This document shows positions 8,200 to 16,459 of a stretch of DNA of 64,000 bases, one piece after another. The stretch's first letter is position 1, and the number at the start of each line of letters is the position of its first letter. Made by a program: the position numbers and the translations under genes. A model generated the notes under the pieces. That model was given only the letters and a program-made list of their open reading frames with translations. It did no database searches and was not told the DNA's origin. The stretch lies in assembly GCF_900106695.1 (NCBI RefSeq), contig NZ_FNMZ01000001.1, positions 496,001-560,000 of the forward strand, given 5' to 3'. Origin of the DNA: Albimonas donghaensis. Lineage in GTDB: Bacteria > Pseudomonadota > Alphaproteobacteria > Rhodobacterales > Rhodobacteraceae.

Positions 8200-9156
8200 A
8201 TGACCCGGACCCCGCAGGCGCAGGACGCCCCCCGCTCGTTCCAGGAGATCATCCTGAGGCTGCAGACCTACTGGGCCGCCCGCGGATGCGCCGTGATGCA
8301 GCCCTATGACATGGAGGTCGGCGCCGGCACGTTCCACCCCGCCACCACCCTGCGCAGCCTCGGCGACCGGCACTGGGCCGCGGCCTATGTCCAGCCCTCG
8401 CGCCGCCCCACCGACGGGCGCTATGGCGACAACCCCAACCGGTTGCAGCATTATTACCAGTTCCAGGTGCTCATCAAACCGAGCCCGCCGGACCTGCAGA
8501 ACCTCTATCTCGGCAGCCTCGAAGCCATCGGCATCGACATGGGCCTGCACGACATCCGCTTCGTCGAGGACGACTGGGAGAGCCCGACGCTGGGCGCCTG
8601 GGGCCTGGGCTGGGAGGTCTGGTGCGACGGCATGGAGGTCTCCCAGTTCACCTATTTCCAGCAGGTCGGCGGGCATGACTGCCGGCCCGTCTCAGGCGAG
8701 CTGACCTACGGGCTGGAGCGGCTGGCGATGTATGTGCTCGGCATTGATCACGTCATGGACATGCCCTATAATGACCCGCAGTCCCCGATCGCGCTGAAAT
8801 ACGGCGACGTCTTCCGCCAGACCGAGCGGGAGTTCTCCCGCTTCAACTTCGACGTGGCCAACACCGAGGTCCTGCTTCGCCATTTCGAGGAGGCCGAGGC
8901 CGAATGCGCCGCGATCCTCGCGCAGGACCGCACCGACCCCAAGACCGGGCGCGACATTCCCATGGCGCATCCGGCCTATGACCAGTGCATCAAGGCGTCC
9001 CACATCTTCAACCTGCTGGATGCGCGGGGCGTGATCTCCCCGACCGAGCGGCAGGCCTATATCGGGCGGGTGCGGACGCTGGCCAAGGCCTGCGCCGACT
9101 GCTTCGTGACCACCGAGGCCGGCGGCGGCGCGCCGGCCGCGACGGCGGAGGCCTGA
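8200..9156 (+). CDS. glyQ: Glycyl-tRNA synthetase alpha subunit
   Basis: A 318-residue protein, the catalytic (class II) subunit of the heterotetrameric bacterial GlyRS that charges tRNA-Gly. The N-terminus shows the family landmark [18 protein letters not shown] followed by [19 protein letters not shown], and the central [17 protein letters not shown] and ERLAMYVLG segments are typical. Length equals the family norm (~300–320). ATG 8200 has a clear GGAGG about 10 bases upstream. It is followed after four bases by the small anchored protein gene and then, after a pseudogene scar, by glyS; in Rhodobacterales these genes normally travel together. Confidence 0.97.
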   Translation: MTRTPQAQDAPRSFQEIILRLQTYWAARGCAVMQPYDMEVGAGTFHPATTLRSLGDRHWAAAYVQPSRRPTDGRYGDNPNRLQHYYQFQVLIKPSPPDLQNLYLGSLEAIGIDMGLHDIRFVEDDWESPTLGAWGLGWEVWCDGMEVSQFTYFQQVGGHDCRPVSGELTYGLERLAMYVLGIDHVMDMPYNDPQSPIALKYGDVFRQTEREFSRFNFDVANTEVLLRHFEEAEAECAAILAQDRTDPKTGRDIPMAHPAYDQCIKASHIFNLLDARGVISPTERQAYIGRVRTLAKACADCFVTTEAGGGAPAATAEA

Positions 9157-9160
9157 TCCG

Positions 9161-9664
9161 ATGCGCTCCCGTCCCCTTATCCTGGCCTTCGCGGGCTTCT
9201 GCATCGCCTTCGGCGCGGCGCTCTGGTGGTTCCAGACGCGCGCCTTCTACACGCGCGAGGACGGGGTGACGGAGATCGAGATCCAGGGCTCGACCCTGCC
9301 GGTCGTCGAATATGACGGGATCGACGCCGCGACCTCGCCGCTGAAGCTGCGCGCCTGTTTCCGCATCGCCGACGGAGTGGCGCCCGACGCGCTTCAGCAT
9401 GTGGCGGAGGCCGAGGCGCCGACGCCGCTGGTGGCGCCGAGCTGGTTCGAGTGCTTCGACGCGGCCGAGATCGCAGAGGGCATCGAGGCCGGACCGATCC
9501 GCGCCGTGCTCGCCGCGCGCAACACCCCTTACGGCTTCGACCGGATCGTGGCGGCGGGGCCGGACGGGCGCGGCTGGATGTGGCGCCAGATCAACGCCTG
9601 CGGCACGGCGACCTTCGACGGCAAGCCCTTGCCCGACGGCTGCCCGCCCGCCCCGGAGGACTGA
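9161..9664 (+). CDS. Conserved single-pass membrane-anchored protein between glyQ and glyS (DUF6446-like)
   Basis: A 167-residue protein with an uncleaved N-terminal membrane segment (PLILAFAGFCIAFGAALWWF, residues ~5–24) and a periplasmic domain containing several Cys (RACFRIAD, WFECFDA, INACGTATF, GCPPAPED). I recognise it as the small protein that sits between glyQ and glyS in Rhodobacterales (DUF6446 as far as I recall). No function is known to me. The four conserved Cys could form disulfides outside the membrane. It starts four bases after the glyQ stop, so co-transcription is likely. Confidence 0.75.
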   Translation: MRSRPLILAFAGFCIAFGAALWWFQTRAFYTREDGVTEIEIQGSTLPVVEYDGIDAATSPLKLRACFRIADGVAPDALQHVAEAEAPTPLVAPSWFECFDAAEIAEGIEAGPIRAVLAARNTPYGFDRIVAAGPDGRGWMWRQINACGTATFDGKPLPDGCPPAPED

Positions 9665-9775
9665 GCGCCATGCACGCCCGGCCCGAGCGGGAGCGGCGGC
9701 GATGACCGGCGCGCTGACGCGATCCCACCTGCGCGACCGCCTGGCGCCGAGGCCGGGGCGGGGCCGCGCTGCGCT

Positions 9776-9991
9776 GTGTCCGGCGATGGGGGCGGGTATC
9801 GCGCCGCGGTGCTCTCCTCCGGTTTCGTCGGGTTCGGCATGGGGGCCACGCCCACCGCCATCGCCAACATGACCGCGGTCGCCAAACGCTTCGGGCCCTC
9901 GCCCATGGCCTTCGTGGTGCTGCCGCTGGTCTCCGCCTTCTTCGTGGATCCGGCGAACGCCTTCGCCATCCGCTTCTTCCTGACGCTCTAG
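9776..9991 (+). pseudogene. gltS: Remnant of a sodium/glutamate symporter (GltS), C-terminal fragment
   Basis: Only about 65 codons survive. The reading frame gives GYRAAVLSSGFVGFGMGATP, then TAIANM and FGPSPMAFVVLPLVSAFFVD with NAFAIRFF, which aligns with the C-terminal end of GltS (CGFGLGATPTAxANMxAL…YGPSxxAFxVVPLVxAFFID). The hallmark GATPTA(I/M)ANM is intact and the frame ends at a TAG at 9989–9991. A full GltS is about 400 residues with ~10 membrane helices; everything upstream of the last two or so helices is missing. It fills the gap between the anchored protein gene and glyS and ends 11 bases before glyS. Confidence 0.75.
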
Positions 9992-10002
9992 GATTCCTCG
10001 CC

Positions 10003-12237
10003 ATGCCCGACCTCTTGATCGAACTGTTTTCCGAAGAGATCCCGGCGCGCATGCAGGGTCGCGCGGCGGAGGACCTGAAGAAGCTGGTCACCGACCACAT
10101 GGTGGAGGCGGGGCTGACCTATGCCGCCGCCGCCGCCTTCGCCACGCCGCGCCGCCTGTGCCTGGCGGTGGAGGGGCTGCCCAAGGCCACCCGCGCCACG
10201 CGGGAGGAACGCAAGGGCCCCCGCGCCGACGCGCCGGAAAAGGCCGTGGCGGGGTTCCTGCGCTCCACCGGCCTGACCATGGACCAGCTGGAGCGCCGCG
10301 CCGACAAGAAGGGCGAAGTGCTCTTCGCGGTCATCGAGAAGCCGGGCCGCGAGGCCGCCGAGGTGGTGGCGGAGGCGCTGGAGCAGGCGATCCGCAACTT
10401 CCCCTGGCCCAAGTCGATGCGCTGGGGGTCGGGGAGCCTGCGCTGGGTGCGGCCGCTGCATTCGATCATCTGCCTGCTGTCGGATGACGCGGGGCCGGAG
10501 ATCGTGCCGCTCGACATCGACGGGATCCGGGCGGGCGACATGACCTGGGGCCATCGCTTCATGGCGCCGGGGGCGGTCCAGGTCTCGGGCTTCGAGGACT
10601 ACCGGGACAAGCTGGCCGCCCGTCACGTGGTGCTGGATCCGGCCGAGCGGGCCGAGCGCATTCGGCATGACGCCGACCAGGCCGCCTTCGGGCTGGGCAT
10701 GGAGATCGTCGAGGACAAGGGCCTGCTGGCCGAGGTCGCCGGGCTGGTGGAATGGCCGGTGGTCCTGATGGGGCCGATCGGGGAGAAGTTCCTCGGGCTG
10801 CCGCCGGAGGTGCTCCAGACCTCGATGAAGGAACATCAGAAGTTCTTCTCGGTCCGCAATCCGGCCACCGGGCGCATCGAGAAATTCGTGACCGTCGCGA
10901 ACCGGGAGACGGCGGACGCCGGCGCCACGATCCTGGAGGGCAACGGCCGCGTGCTGGCCGCGCGCCTGTCGGACGCGCTGTTCTTCTGGGAGAACGACCT
11001 GCGCAAGATCGAGCGAGAGGGTAAAGGAATGGCGGGGCTGGAGGCGATGGCCGCCCCGCTCGCCAACGTCACCTTCCACAACAAGCTGGGCAGCCAGGCC
11101 GACCGCATCGCGCGCATCGCGGCGCTGGCGCGCGAGATCGCGCCCGCCGTCGGCGCCGACCCCGCGCTGGCCGAACAGGCGGCGAAGGTGGCGAAGGCCG
11201 ATCTCGCCTCCGAGATGGTCTACGAATTCCCCGAGCTTCAGGGCGTGATGGGCGGCTACTACGCCCGCGCCGCCGGTCTGTCGGAGGAGGTCGCGGAGGC
11301 CTGCGCCGCCCATTACGCGCCGCTGGGGCCGGGGGACGCGGCGCCGACCGCGCCGGTTTCGGTCGCCGTGGCGCTGGCCGACAAGATCGACATGCTGGCT
11401 TGTTTCTGGTGCATCGATGAAAAGCCAACCGGCAGCAAAGATCCCTTCGCCCTAAGGCGAGCTGCGATCGGTATAATTCGCATAATCACTACGGGTGGTG
11501 TGCGAGTAAGTTTGGAGAAAGTCCTTATGAGCTGGGCCGAGGCGTCAATTTTGATGCCGGTGTCTTATGGCGATCCTCGAGGCACGGGTGTGCCCAAGCA
11601 GCGTCCGAAAACGTTTGATAGATTCCTTTCGACGGTTGCAGAGGGTGAAACCAGCTCGGGAGATTTTTATGAGGATCAAGAATTCGATCTTGAGGCTATC
11701 TCCACTGAGTTTAGTGACCTGCTCGCCTTCCTCGCCGACCGTCTCAAGGTGCATCTGCGCGGCGAGGGCGTGCGCCATGACGTGATCGAGGCCTGCTTCC
11801 AGCTGGGCGGCCAGGACGACCTCGTGCTGCTCGTCGCCCGGGTGAAGGCGCTTCAGGCCTTCGTGGAGACCGAGGACGGCGCCAACCTGCTGCAGGGCCA
11901 CCGCCGCGCGGTGAACATCCTGACGGCGGAGGAGAAGAAGGACGGCATCGAATACTCGCTCGACCCGGATGTGAAATTCGCCGAAGGGGCGGAGGAGACG
12001 GCGCTGTTCGCCGCCCTCGACGCCGCGGAGCCGAAGATCGCCGCCGCCCTGGCCGAAGAGGATTTCGCCGCCGCCATGACCGCCATGGCCGGTCTGCGCG
12101 CGCCCATCGACGCCTTTTTCGAGGCGGTGCAGGTGAATTCAGACAACGGCATCATCCGGCGCAACCGGCTGTGCCTGCTCAACCGCATCCGCGTGGTGAT
12201 GCAGCGGGTCGCCGTCTTCGGCGCGCTGGAGGGCTGA
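10003..12237 (+). CDS. glyS: Glycyl-tRNA synthetase beta subunit (with an AT-rich mosaic patch)
   Basis: A 744-residue protein, the tRNA-recognition subunit of GlyRS. The start LLIELFSEEIPARMQ, central RWGSGSLRWVRPLHS and EHQKFFSV, and the HD-like/DALR-type C-terminus (LLNRIRVVMQRVAVF) are all family landmarks. Around residues 466–572 (11400–11720) the codon usage changes abruptly to A/T-ending codons, first while encoding the conserved EKPTGSKDPFALRRAA core and then through ~65 residues (SWAEASILMPVSYG to LEAISTEFSD) that I do not recognise from other GlyS proteins, making this subunit about 50 residues longer than usual. The frame stays open throughout. ATG 10003 lies 11 bases after the gltS scar. 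Confidence 0.95.
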   Translation: MPDLLIELFSEEIPARMQGRAAEDLKKLVTDHMVEAGLTYAAAAAFATPRRLCLAVEGLPKATRATREERKGPRADAPEKAVAGFLRSTGLTMDQLERRADKKGEVLFAVIEKPGREAAEVVAEALEQAIRNFPWPKSMRWGSGSLRWVRPLHSIICLLSDDAGPEIVPLDIDGIRAGDMTWGHRFMAPGAVQVSGFEDYRDKLAARHVVLDPAERAERIRHDADQAAFGLGMEIVEDKGLLAEVAGLVEWPVVLMGPIGEKFLGLPPEVLQTSMKEHQKFFSVRNPATGRIEKFVTVANRETADAGATILEGNGRVLAARLSDALFFWENDLRKIEREGKGMAGLEAMAAPLANVTFHNKLGSQADRIARIAALAREIAPAVGADPALAEQAAKVAKADLASEMVYEFPELQGVMGGYYARAAGLSEEVAEACAAHYAPLGPGDAAPTAPVSVAVALADKIDMLACFWCIDEKPTGSKDPFALRRAAIGIIRIITTGGVRVSLEKVLMSWAEASILMPVSYGDPRGTGVPKQRPKTFDRFLSTVAEGETSSGDFYEDQEFDLEAISTEFSDLLAFLADRLKVHLRGEGVRHDVIEACFQLGGQDDLVLLVARVKALQAFVETEDGANLLQGHRRAVNILTAEEKKDGIEYSLDPDVKFAEGAEETALFAALDAAEPKIAAALAEEDFAAAMTAMAGLRAPIDAFFEAVQVNSDNGIIRRNRLCLLNRIRVVMQRVAVFGALEG

Positions 12238-12339
12238 GCGGCCCAAGGCGCGCCCGTCTTCCGGCGGGGTGGACGCAAGCGGCGGGATGCGGGGCGGGGC
12301 AGGGTGGCTCCGCCCCTCTCCCCCGTCGCCCGAGGCCCC

Positions 12340-13476
12340 ATGACCGTCACCCTCTCGCCCTTCGCCATCGACATCCCCGAAGCCGCGCTCGACGACCTGC
12401 GCGCGCGCCTCGACATGACCCGCTGGCCGGAGCCCGAGCCGGTGGACGACTGGTCCCAGGGCGCGCCCATCGACCGGATGCGGGGGCTCTGCGACTACTG
12501 GCGGCGCGACTACGACTGGCGGCGCTGCGAGGCGCGGCTGAACGGCATGGGCTCGCAGCGGGCCGAGGTCGACGGGCTCGGCATCCATGTCCTGCACATC
12601 CGCAGCCCGGAGCCGGATGCCCTGCCGATGATCATGACCCATGGCTGGCCGGGCTCGGTCATCGAGTTCATGGACGTGATCGGCCCCCTCACCGACCCCG
12701 CCGCCCATGGCGGGGACGCGGCCGACGCCTTCCACCTCGTGCTGCCGTCGCTGCCGGGCTACGGCTTTTCCGACAAGCCCGCGCGCTCGGGCTGCGGGGT
12801 GGAGCGGATCGCGGAGATCTGGGCGCAGCTGATGCCGGCGCTGGGCTATGACCGCTATGTGGCGCAGGGGGGCGACTGGGGCTCGGCGGTCACGACCGCG
12901 ATGGGGACGCTGGCGCCCAGGGGGCTGGAGGCGATCCACCTCAACATGCCGTCCTTCCCGCTGGATCGCCGCGACCCGTCCGAGGACCCCGCCATTCGCC
13001 GCGCGATCGAGGCCAACACCCGCCATCGCCGCTGGGGCACCGGCTATTCGCGCGTCCAGTCCACCCGTCCCCAGACGCTGGGCTACGGGCTGACCGACAG
13101 CCCGGTGGGGCAGGCCGCGTGGATCTACGAGAAATACCAGGAATACACCGACCATGACGGCGACGCCGAGGCGCTGCTGGGCCGGGACGCGATGCTCGAC
13201 AACATCATGCTCTACTGGCTGCCGGCGGCGGGCGCGTCCTCGGCCCGTTTGTATTGGGAAAGCTTCGGGGGGCGCGCGATCCCGCAGGTGCATATCCCCA
13301 CCGCCGCCACCGTTTTCCCGCGGGAGATCGTGCCCGCCCCCCGCGCCTGGTCGGAGAAGATCTACACCAACATGCACCGCTGGACCGAGGCCGAGCGGGG
13401 CGGCCATTTCGCCGCCTTCGAGCAGCCGGAGATCTTCACCCGCGAGGTCCGCGACGCCTTCCGCGCCTTCCGCTGA
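12340..13476 (+). CDS. Epoxide hydrolase (EHN domain + alpha/beta hydrolase)
   Basis: A 378-residue protein. The N-terminal ~105 residues (FAIDIPEAALDDLRARL…RWP, DYWRRDYDWRRCEARLN) match the epoxide hydrolase N-terminal domain. The hydrolase core shows the oxyanion motif HGWPGS (101–106), the nucleophile in GGDWGS (D179), and a late His in RGGHFAAFEQPE. The family opens epoxides to diols via an alkyl-enzyme ester. Substrate is unknown. I took ATG 12340 rather than the in-frame ATG 12304, because the conserved domain starts four residues after it. It stands alone between glyS and the PPDK-like gene. Confidence 0.85.
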   Translation: MTVTLSPFAIDIPEAALDDLRARLDMTRWPEPEPVDDWSQGAPIDRMRGLCDYWRRDYDWRRCEARLNGMGSQRAEVDGLGIHVLHIRSPEPDALPMIMTHGWPGSVIEFMDVIGPLTDPAAHGGDAADAFHLVLPSLPGYGFSDKPARSGCGVERIAEIWAQLMPALGYDRYVAQGGDWGSAVTTAMGTLAPRGLEAIHLNMPSFPLDRRDPSEDPAIRRAIEANTRHRRWGTGYSRVQSTRPQTLGYGLTDSPVGQAAWIYEKYQEYTDHDGDAEALLGRDAMLDNIMLYWLPAAGASSARLYWESFGGRAIPQVHIPTAATVFPREIVPAPRAWSEKIYTNMHRWTEAERGGHFAAFEQPEIFTREVRDAFRAFR

Positions 13477-13687
13477 ACGCGGCCGCAGGGCGTGTGATTC
13501 GAGCCGCCGGGTTGCGCAGACCGCCGTCGGGCGCCTGCGAACGCGCCCCGCGGCCCCGGATTCGCCCCCTTCGGCGCCTAGCGTCAATTCAACCTTAACG
13601 CCGGCCGGGCGAGGCTCGGCCGCGCTTTCCATTTCCTGCGGCGCCCGCTAGGCTTGCTGCATAGCACAATGGGCAGGGAGGCGCGGC

Positions 13688-16459
13688 ATGCGCCCCGAAA
13701 CGGACCTCTCGCACGACCTGATCGCCCCGCTGGGCCCCGGCGGGGCCGAGGACGCGTCGCGTTTCGGCCGCAAGGCGGTGACCCTGTCGCGGCTGGTGAG
13801 CATGGGCGTGCCGGTGAAGCCGGGCTTCGCGGTTTCGGCCGAGGCGGTCACGCGGCTCGCGGAGAACGGGGGGGAGGCGCTGGGCCCGGGTTTCGCCGCC
13901 GCGCTGGCCGGCCTCTCCCCCGGGGCGCTGCTGGCCCTGCGCGCCTCGCCGGGCGCGAAGGAATGGGGCGGGCCCGCGACGCTGCTCAATCTCGGCGCGT
14001 CGGTGGAGGCGCTGGAGCCGCGCATCGGCGCGCTCGCCGCCCGCGACGCCACCCGCCGCCTGATCCACGCCTATGCGGTCCATGTCGGGGGCGCCGATCC
14101 GGAGGCGTTCGAATACGCGCTGCACGACACGCTCAAGGATCATGGCGCGGAGACCGAAGGCGATCTCGACGCCGAGGCGCTGGACGAACTGATCGAGACC
14201 TTTCTCGAACTGCATGAGGACGAGACCGGCGATCCCTTCCCCCATGCCGCCGCCGACCAGCTCGCCGGCGCGATGCGGGCGATGGCGCGGATGTGGGGCT
14301 CGGTCTCGGCCCGGCTGCTGCGCACGTCGCGCGGGGGGCCGGAGGCCGGGGGCCTCGCGCTGATCGTGCAGGAGATGGCCATGGGTCTCGCGCCCGGCCT
14401 GTCGGGGGCGGGACGTGTCGCCTTCCGCTCCGAACAGTCGGGGGAGCCGGGGCTGCGCGGGCGGATGCTTTACCAGGCGCAGGGCAACGACGCCTCCGCC
14501 GGGTTGCGCACCCCGCGCCTGATCGGGGCGACGGAGCGGCGCGCGGCCGGCGTCCGCGACCCGTCGCTGGAGGAAGCCGCGCCCGAGATCGCCGACCGCC
14601 TGCGCGCGCTGGGCGCGATGGCCGAACGCGAGTTCGCCGAGGCGATGGCCCTGGAATTCACCCTGGAGGGCGGCGAGCTTGCGGTGCTGGGGGCCGAGCC
14701 CATCCGCCGGTCGCCCCGCGCCGCGGTGCGCATCGCCGTGGATCTCGCCAAATCCGGCGCCATCCAGATGGAGGACGCGGTGCTGCGGGTCGAGCCGCGG
14801 CTGCTGTCGGAACTGCTGCACCCGACCATCGACCCCTACGCGCCGCGCGACCTGCTGGCCGGCGGCCTGCCGGCGAGCCCCGGCGCCGCCTCCGGCCCCA
14901 TCGTCTTCGCCGCCGAGGCCGCCGACGCCTCCGCCGCCCGCGGCGTCCCCGCCATCCTGGTGCGGGTGGAGACCAGCCCCGAGGACATCCGCGGCATGCA
15001 CTCGGCCGCCGGGGTTCTGACCGTGCGGGGCGGCATGACCTCCCACGCCGCGGTGGTGGCGCGGGGGCTGGGCACGCCCTGCGTGGTCGGCGCCTCGGGC
15101 CTGTCGCTGGACCTGCAATCGCGGGAGCTGACCGCGCCGGACGGGCGGGTGTTCCGCGAAGGCGACCTGATCACGGTGGACGGCTCGGCCGGAGAGGCGC
15201 TGGCCGGCGCCGCGCCCACCGTGCAGCCCGAATTCTCCGGCGCGCTGGCCGAGCTGATGGACTGGGCCGACGGCATGCGCCGCATGAAGGTGCGCGCCAA
15301 CGCCGACACCGCGCAGGACGCGCGGGTGGCGCTGGGCTTCGCCGCCGACGGCATCGGCCTGGCGCGGACCGAGCACATGTTCTTCGAAAAGGGTCGGATC
15401 ACCGCCATGCGCCGGATGATCCTGGCCGAGAAGGAAAGCGACCGCCGCGCCGCGCTCGAACAGCTTCTGCCGATGCAGCGCGCGGATTTCATGGCGCTTT
15501 ACCGGGTGATGCAGGGCTCTCCGGTCACCATCCGCCTGCTGGACCCGCCGCTGCACGAATTCCTGCCCCATGCCGACGACGAACTGGGCGAACTGGCCGA
15601 GGCGACCGGCCTGACCATGCGCGCCCTGCGCCGGCGCATCGACGACATGCAGGAATTCAACCCGATGCTGGGCAAGCGTGGCTGCCGGCTGGGCGTGACC
15701 ATCCCCGAGATCTACGAGATGCAGGTCCGCGCCATTTTCGAGGCGCTGGCCCAGTCCTGGGCCGACGGTCCGCTGGTCGTGCCCGAGATCATGATCCCGC
15801 TGGTCTCCGCCCGGCGCGAAGCGACCATGATCCGCCGCACCATCGACGGCGTGGCCATGGCCGTGGCCGCCGAGACCGGGCGCGACTTCGCCTACAAGGT
15901 GGGCGTGATGGTCGAGACCCCGCGCGCCGCCCTGCGCGCCGGGGACCTGGCGGAGGATCTCGATTTCCTCAGCTTCGGCACCAACGACCTGACCCAGATG
16001 ACCTACGGCCTCAGCCGCGACGACGCCGGGCGCTTCATGCGCGACTACGTGAACCTGGAGGTCTTCGCCGAGGACCCGTTCCATTCCCTCGATCTGGAGG
16101 GGGTGGGGGAGCTGATGGTGATCGCCACCGACCGCGCCCGCGACCGCAAGCCGGGGATCCCGCTGGGCCTGTGCGGAGAGCATGGGGGCGACCCGGCCTC
16201 GATCCGCTTCTGCGAGGCGGCGGGCTTCGACTATGTCTCCTGCTCGCCCTTCCGGGTGCCCATCGCGCGGCTGGCCTGCGCGCAGGCCACGATCCTCCAG
16301 CGTCGGGTGCGCGAGGCGGCGGACGAAGCCGCGCGCGCGGGCGCTGCGCTGGAGCGGTCCGGGGCGGCTGGCGCGGCCGGGGCGGCTGGGGCGCGCGGCG
16401 ATACGCAGGCGAGGACGGGGACCGGAACGGGGACGAGAACGGGGACGGCGGCGGAATGA
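13688..16459 (+). CDS. PPDK-like PEP-utilising protein with degenerate ATP-grasp half
   Basis: A 923-residue homologue of pyruvate phosphate dikinase. The phosphohistidine domain is intact (GGMTSHAAVVARG, H453), as is the C-terminal PEP/pyruvate TIM barrel: GIGLARTEHMFF, MLGKRGCRLGVT, GVMVETPRAA, FGTNDLTQMTYGLSRDD and LCGEHGGDPASI with the catalytic Cys (C829). The N-terminal nucleotide half is not: the usual KG(G/A)N..EM is RKAVTLSRL, VRSGAxxSMPGMMDT reads LRASPGAKEWGGPATLLN, and the LQTR-type ATP-binding end reads VLGAEPIRR. So PEP binding and His phosphorylation look possible but ATP/Pi dikinase activity doubtful. The last ~35 residues are an Ala/Gly/Thr/Arg repeat. Its TGA overlaps the ATG of meaB. 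Gluconeogenic PPDK remains the conservative alternative. Confidence 0.8.
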   Translation: MRPETDLSHDLIAPLGPGGAEDASRFGRKAVTLSRLVSMGVPVKPGFAVSAEAVTRLAENGGEALGPGFAAALAGLSPGALLALRASPGAKEWGGPATLLNLGASVEALEPRIGALAARDATRRLIHAYAVHVGGADPEAFEYALHDTLKDHGAETEGDLDAEALDELIETFLELHEDETGDPFPHAAADQLAGAMRAMARMWGSVSARLLRTSRGGPEAGGLALIVQEMAMGLAPGLSGAGRVAFRSEQSGEPGLRGRMLYQAQGNDASAGLRTPRLIGATERRAAGVRDPSLEEAAPEIADRLRALGAMAEREFAEAMALEFTLEGGELAVLGAEPIRRSPRAAVRIAVDLAKSGAIQMEDAVLRVEPRLLSELLHPTIDPYAPRDLLAGGLPASPGAASGPIVFAAEAADASAARGVPAILVRVETSPEDIRGMHSAAGVLTVRGGMTSHAAVVARGLGTPCVVGASGLSLDLQSRELTAPDGRVFREGDLITVDGSAGEALAGAAPTVQPEFSGALAELMDWADGMRRMKVRANADTAQDARVALGFAADGIGLARTEHMFFEKGRITAMRRMILAEKESDRRAALEQLLPMQRADFMALYRVMQGSPVTIRLLDPPLHEFLPHADDELGELAEATGLTMRALRRRIDDMQEFNPMLGKRGCRLGVTIPEIYEMQVRAIFEALAQSWADGPLVVPEIMIPLVSARREATMIRRTIDGVAMAVAAETGRDFAYKVGVMVETPRAALRAGDLAEDLDFLSFGTNDLTQMTYGLSRDDAGRFMRDYVNLEVFAEDPFHSLDLEGVGELMVIATDRARDRKPGIPLGLCGEHGGDPASIRFCEAAGFDYVSCSPFRVPIARLACAQATILQRRVREAADEAARAGAALERSGAAGAAGAAGARGDTQARTGTGTGTRTGTAAE
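16411..16446 (+). repeat. 12-bp G-rich tandem repeat in the 3' end of the PPDK-like gene
   Basis: Three units of a 12-base motif ending in GGGGAC, encoding a Thr-Gly/Arg-Thr-Gly tail. It lies right before the coupled start of meaB. Confidence 0.7.

Noticed and set aside
7851-8252. Minus-strand ORF crossing the tRNA-Thr gene
   Set aside because: It runs through a well-formed tRNA and its protein is an Arg/Ala/Gly-rich shadow.
13640-13687. TTGCTGCATAGCAC near the PPDK-like start considered as a PhaR-type site
   Set aside because: The dyad is too short and imperfect, and nothing nearby belongs to polyhydroxyalkanoate metabolism.
13595-16183. Very long open frame on the minus strand (over 850 codons)
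   Set aside because: It is the exact antisense of the PPDK-like gene, is rich in His/Gly/Arg/Gln as expected from reversed GC-rich codons, and has no domain.
14293-16455. N-terminal extension of MeaB by about 720 codons
   Set aside because: The frame is open only because the PPDK-like gene is GC-rich. The MeaB family starts near 16456 and ATGA coupling supports this.
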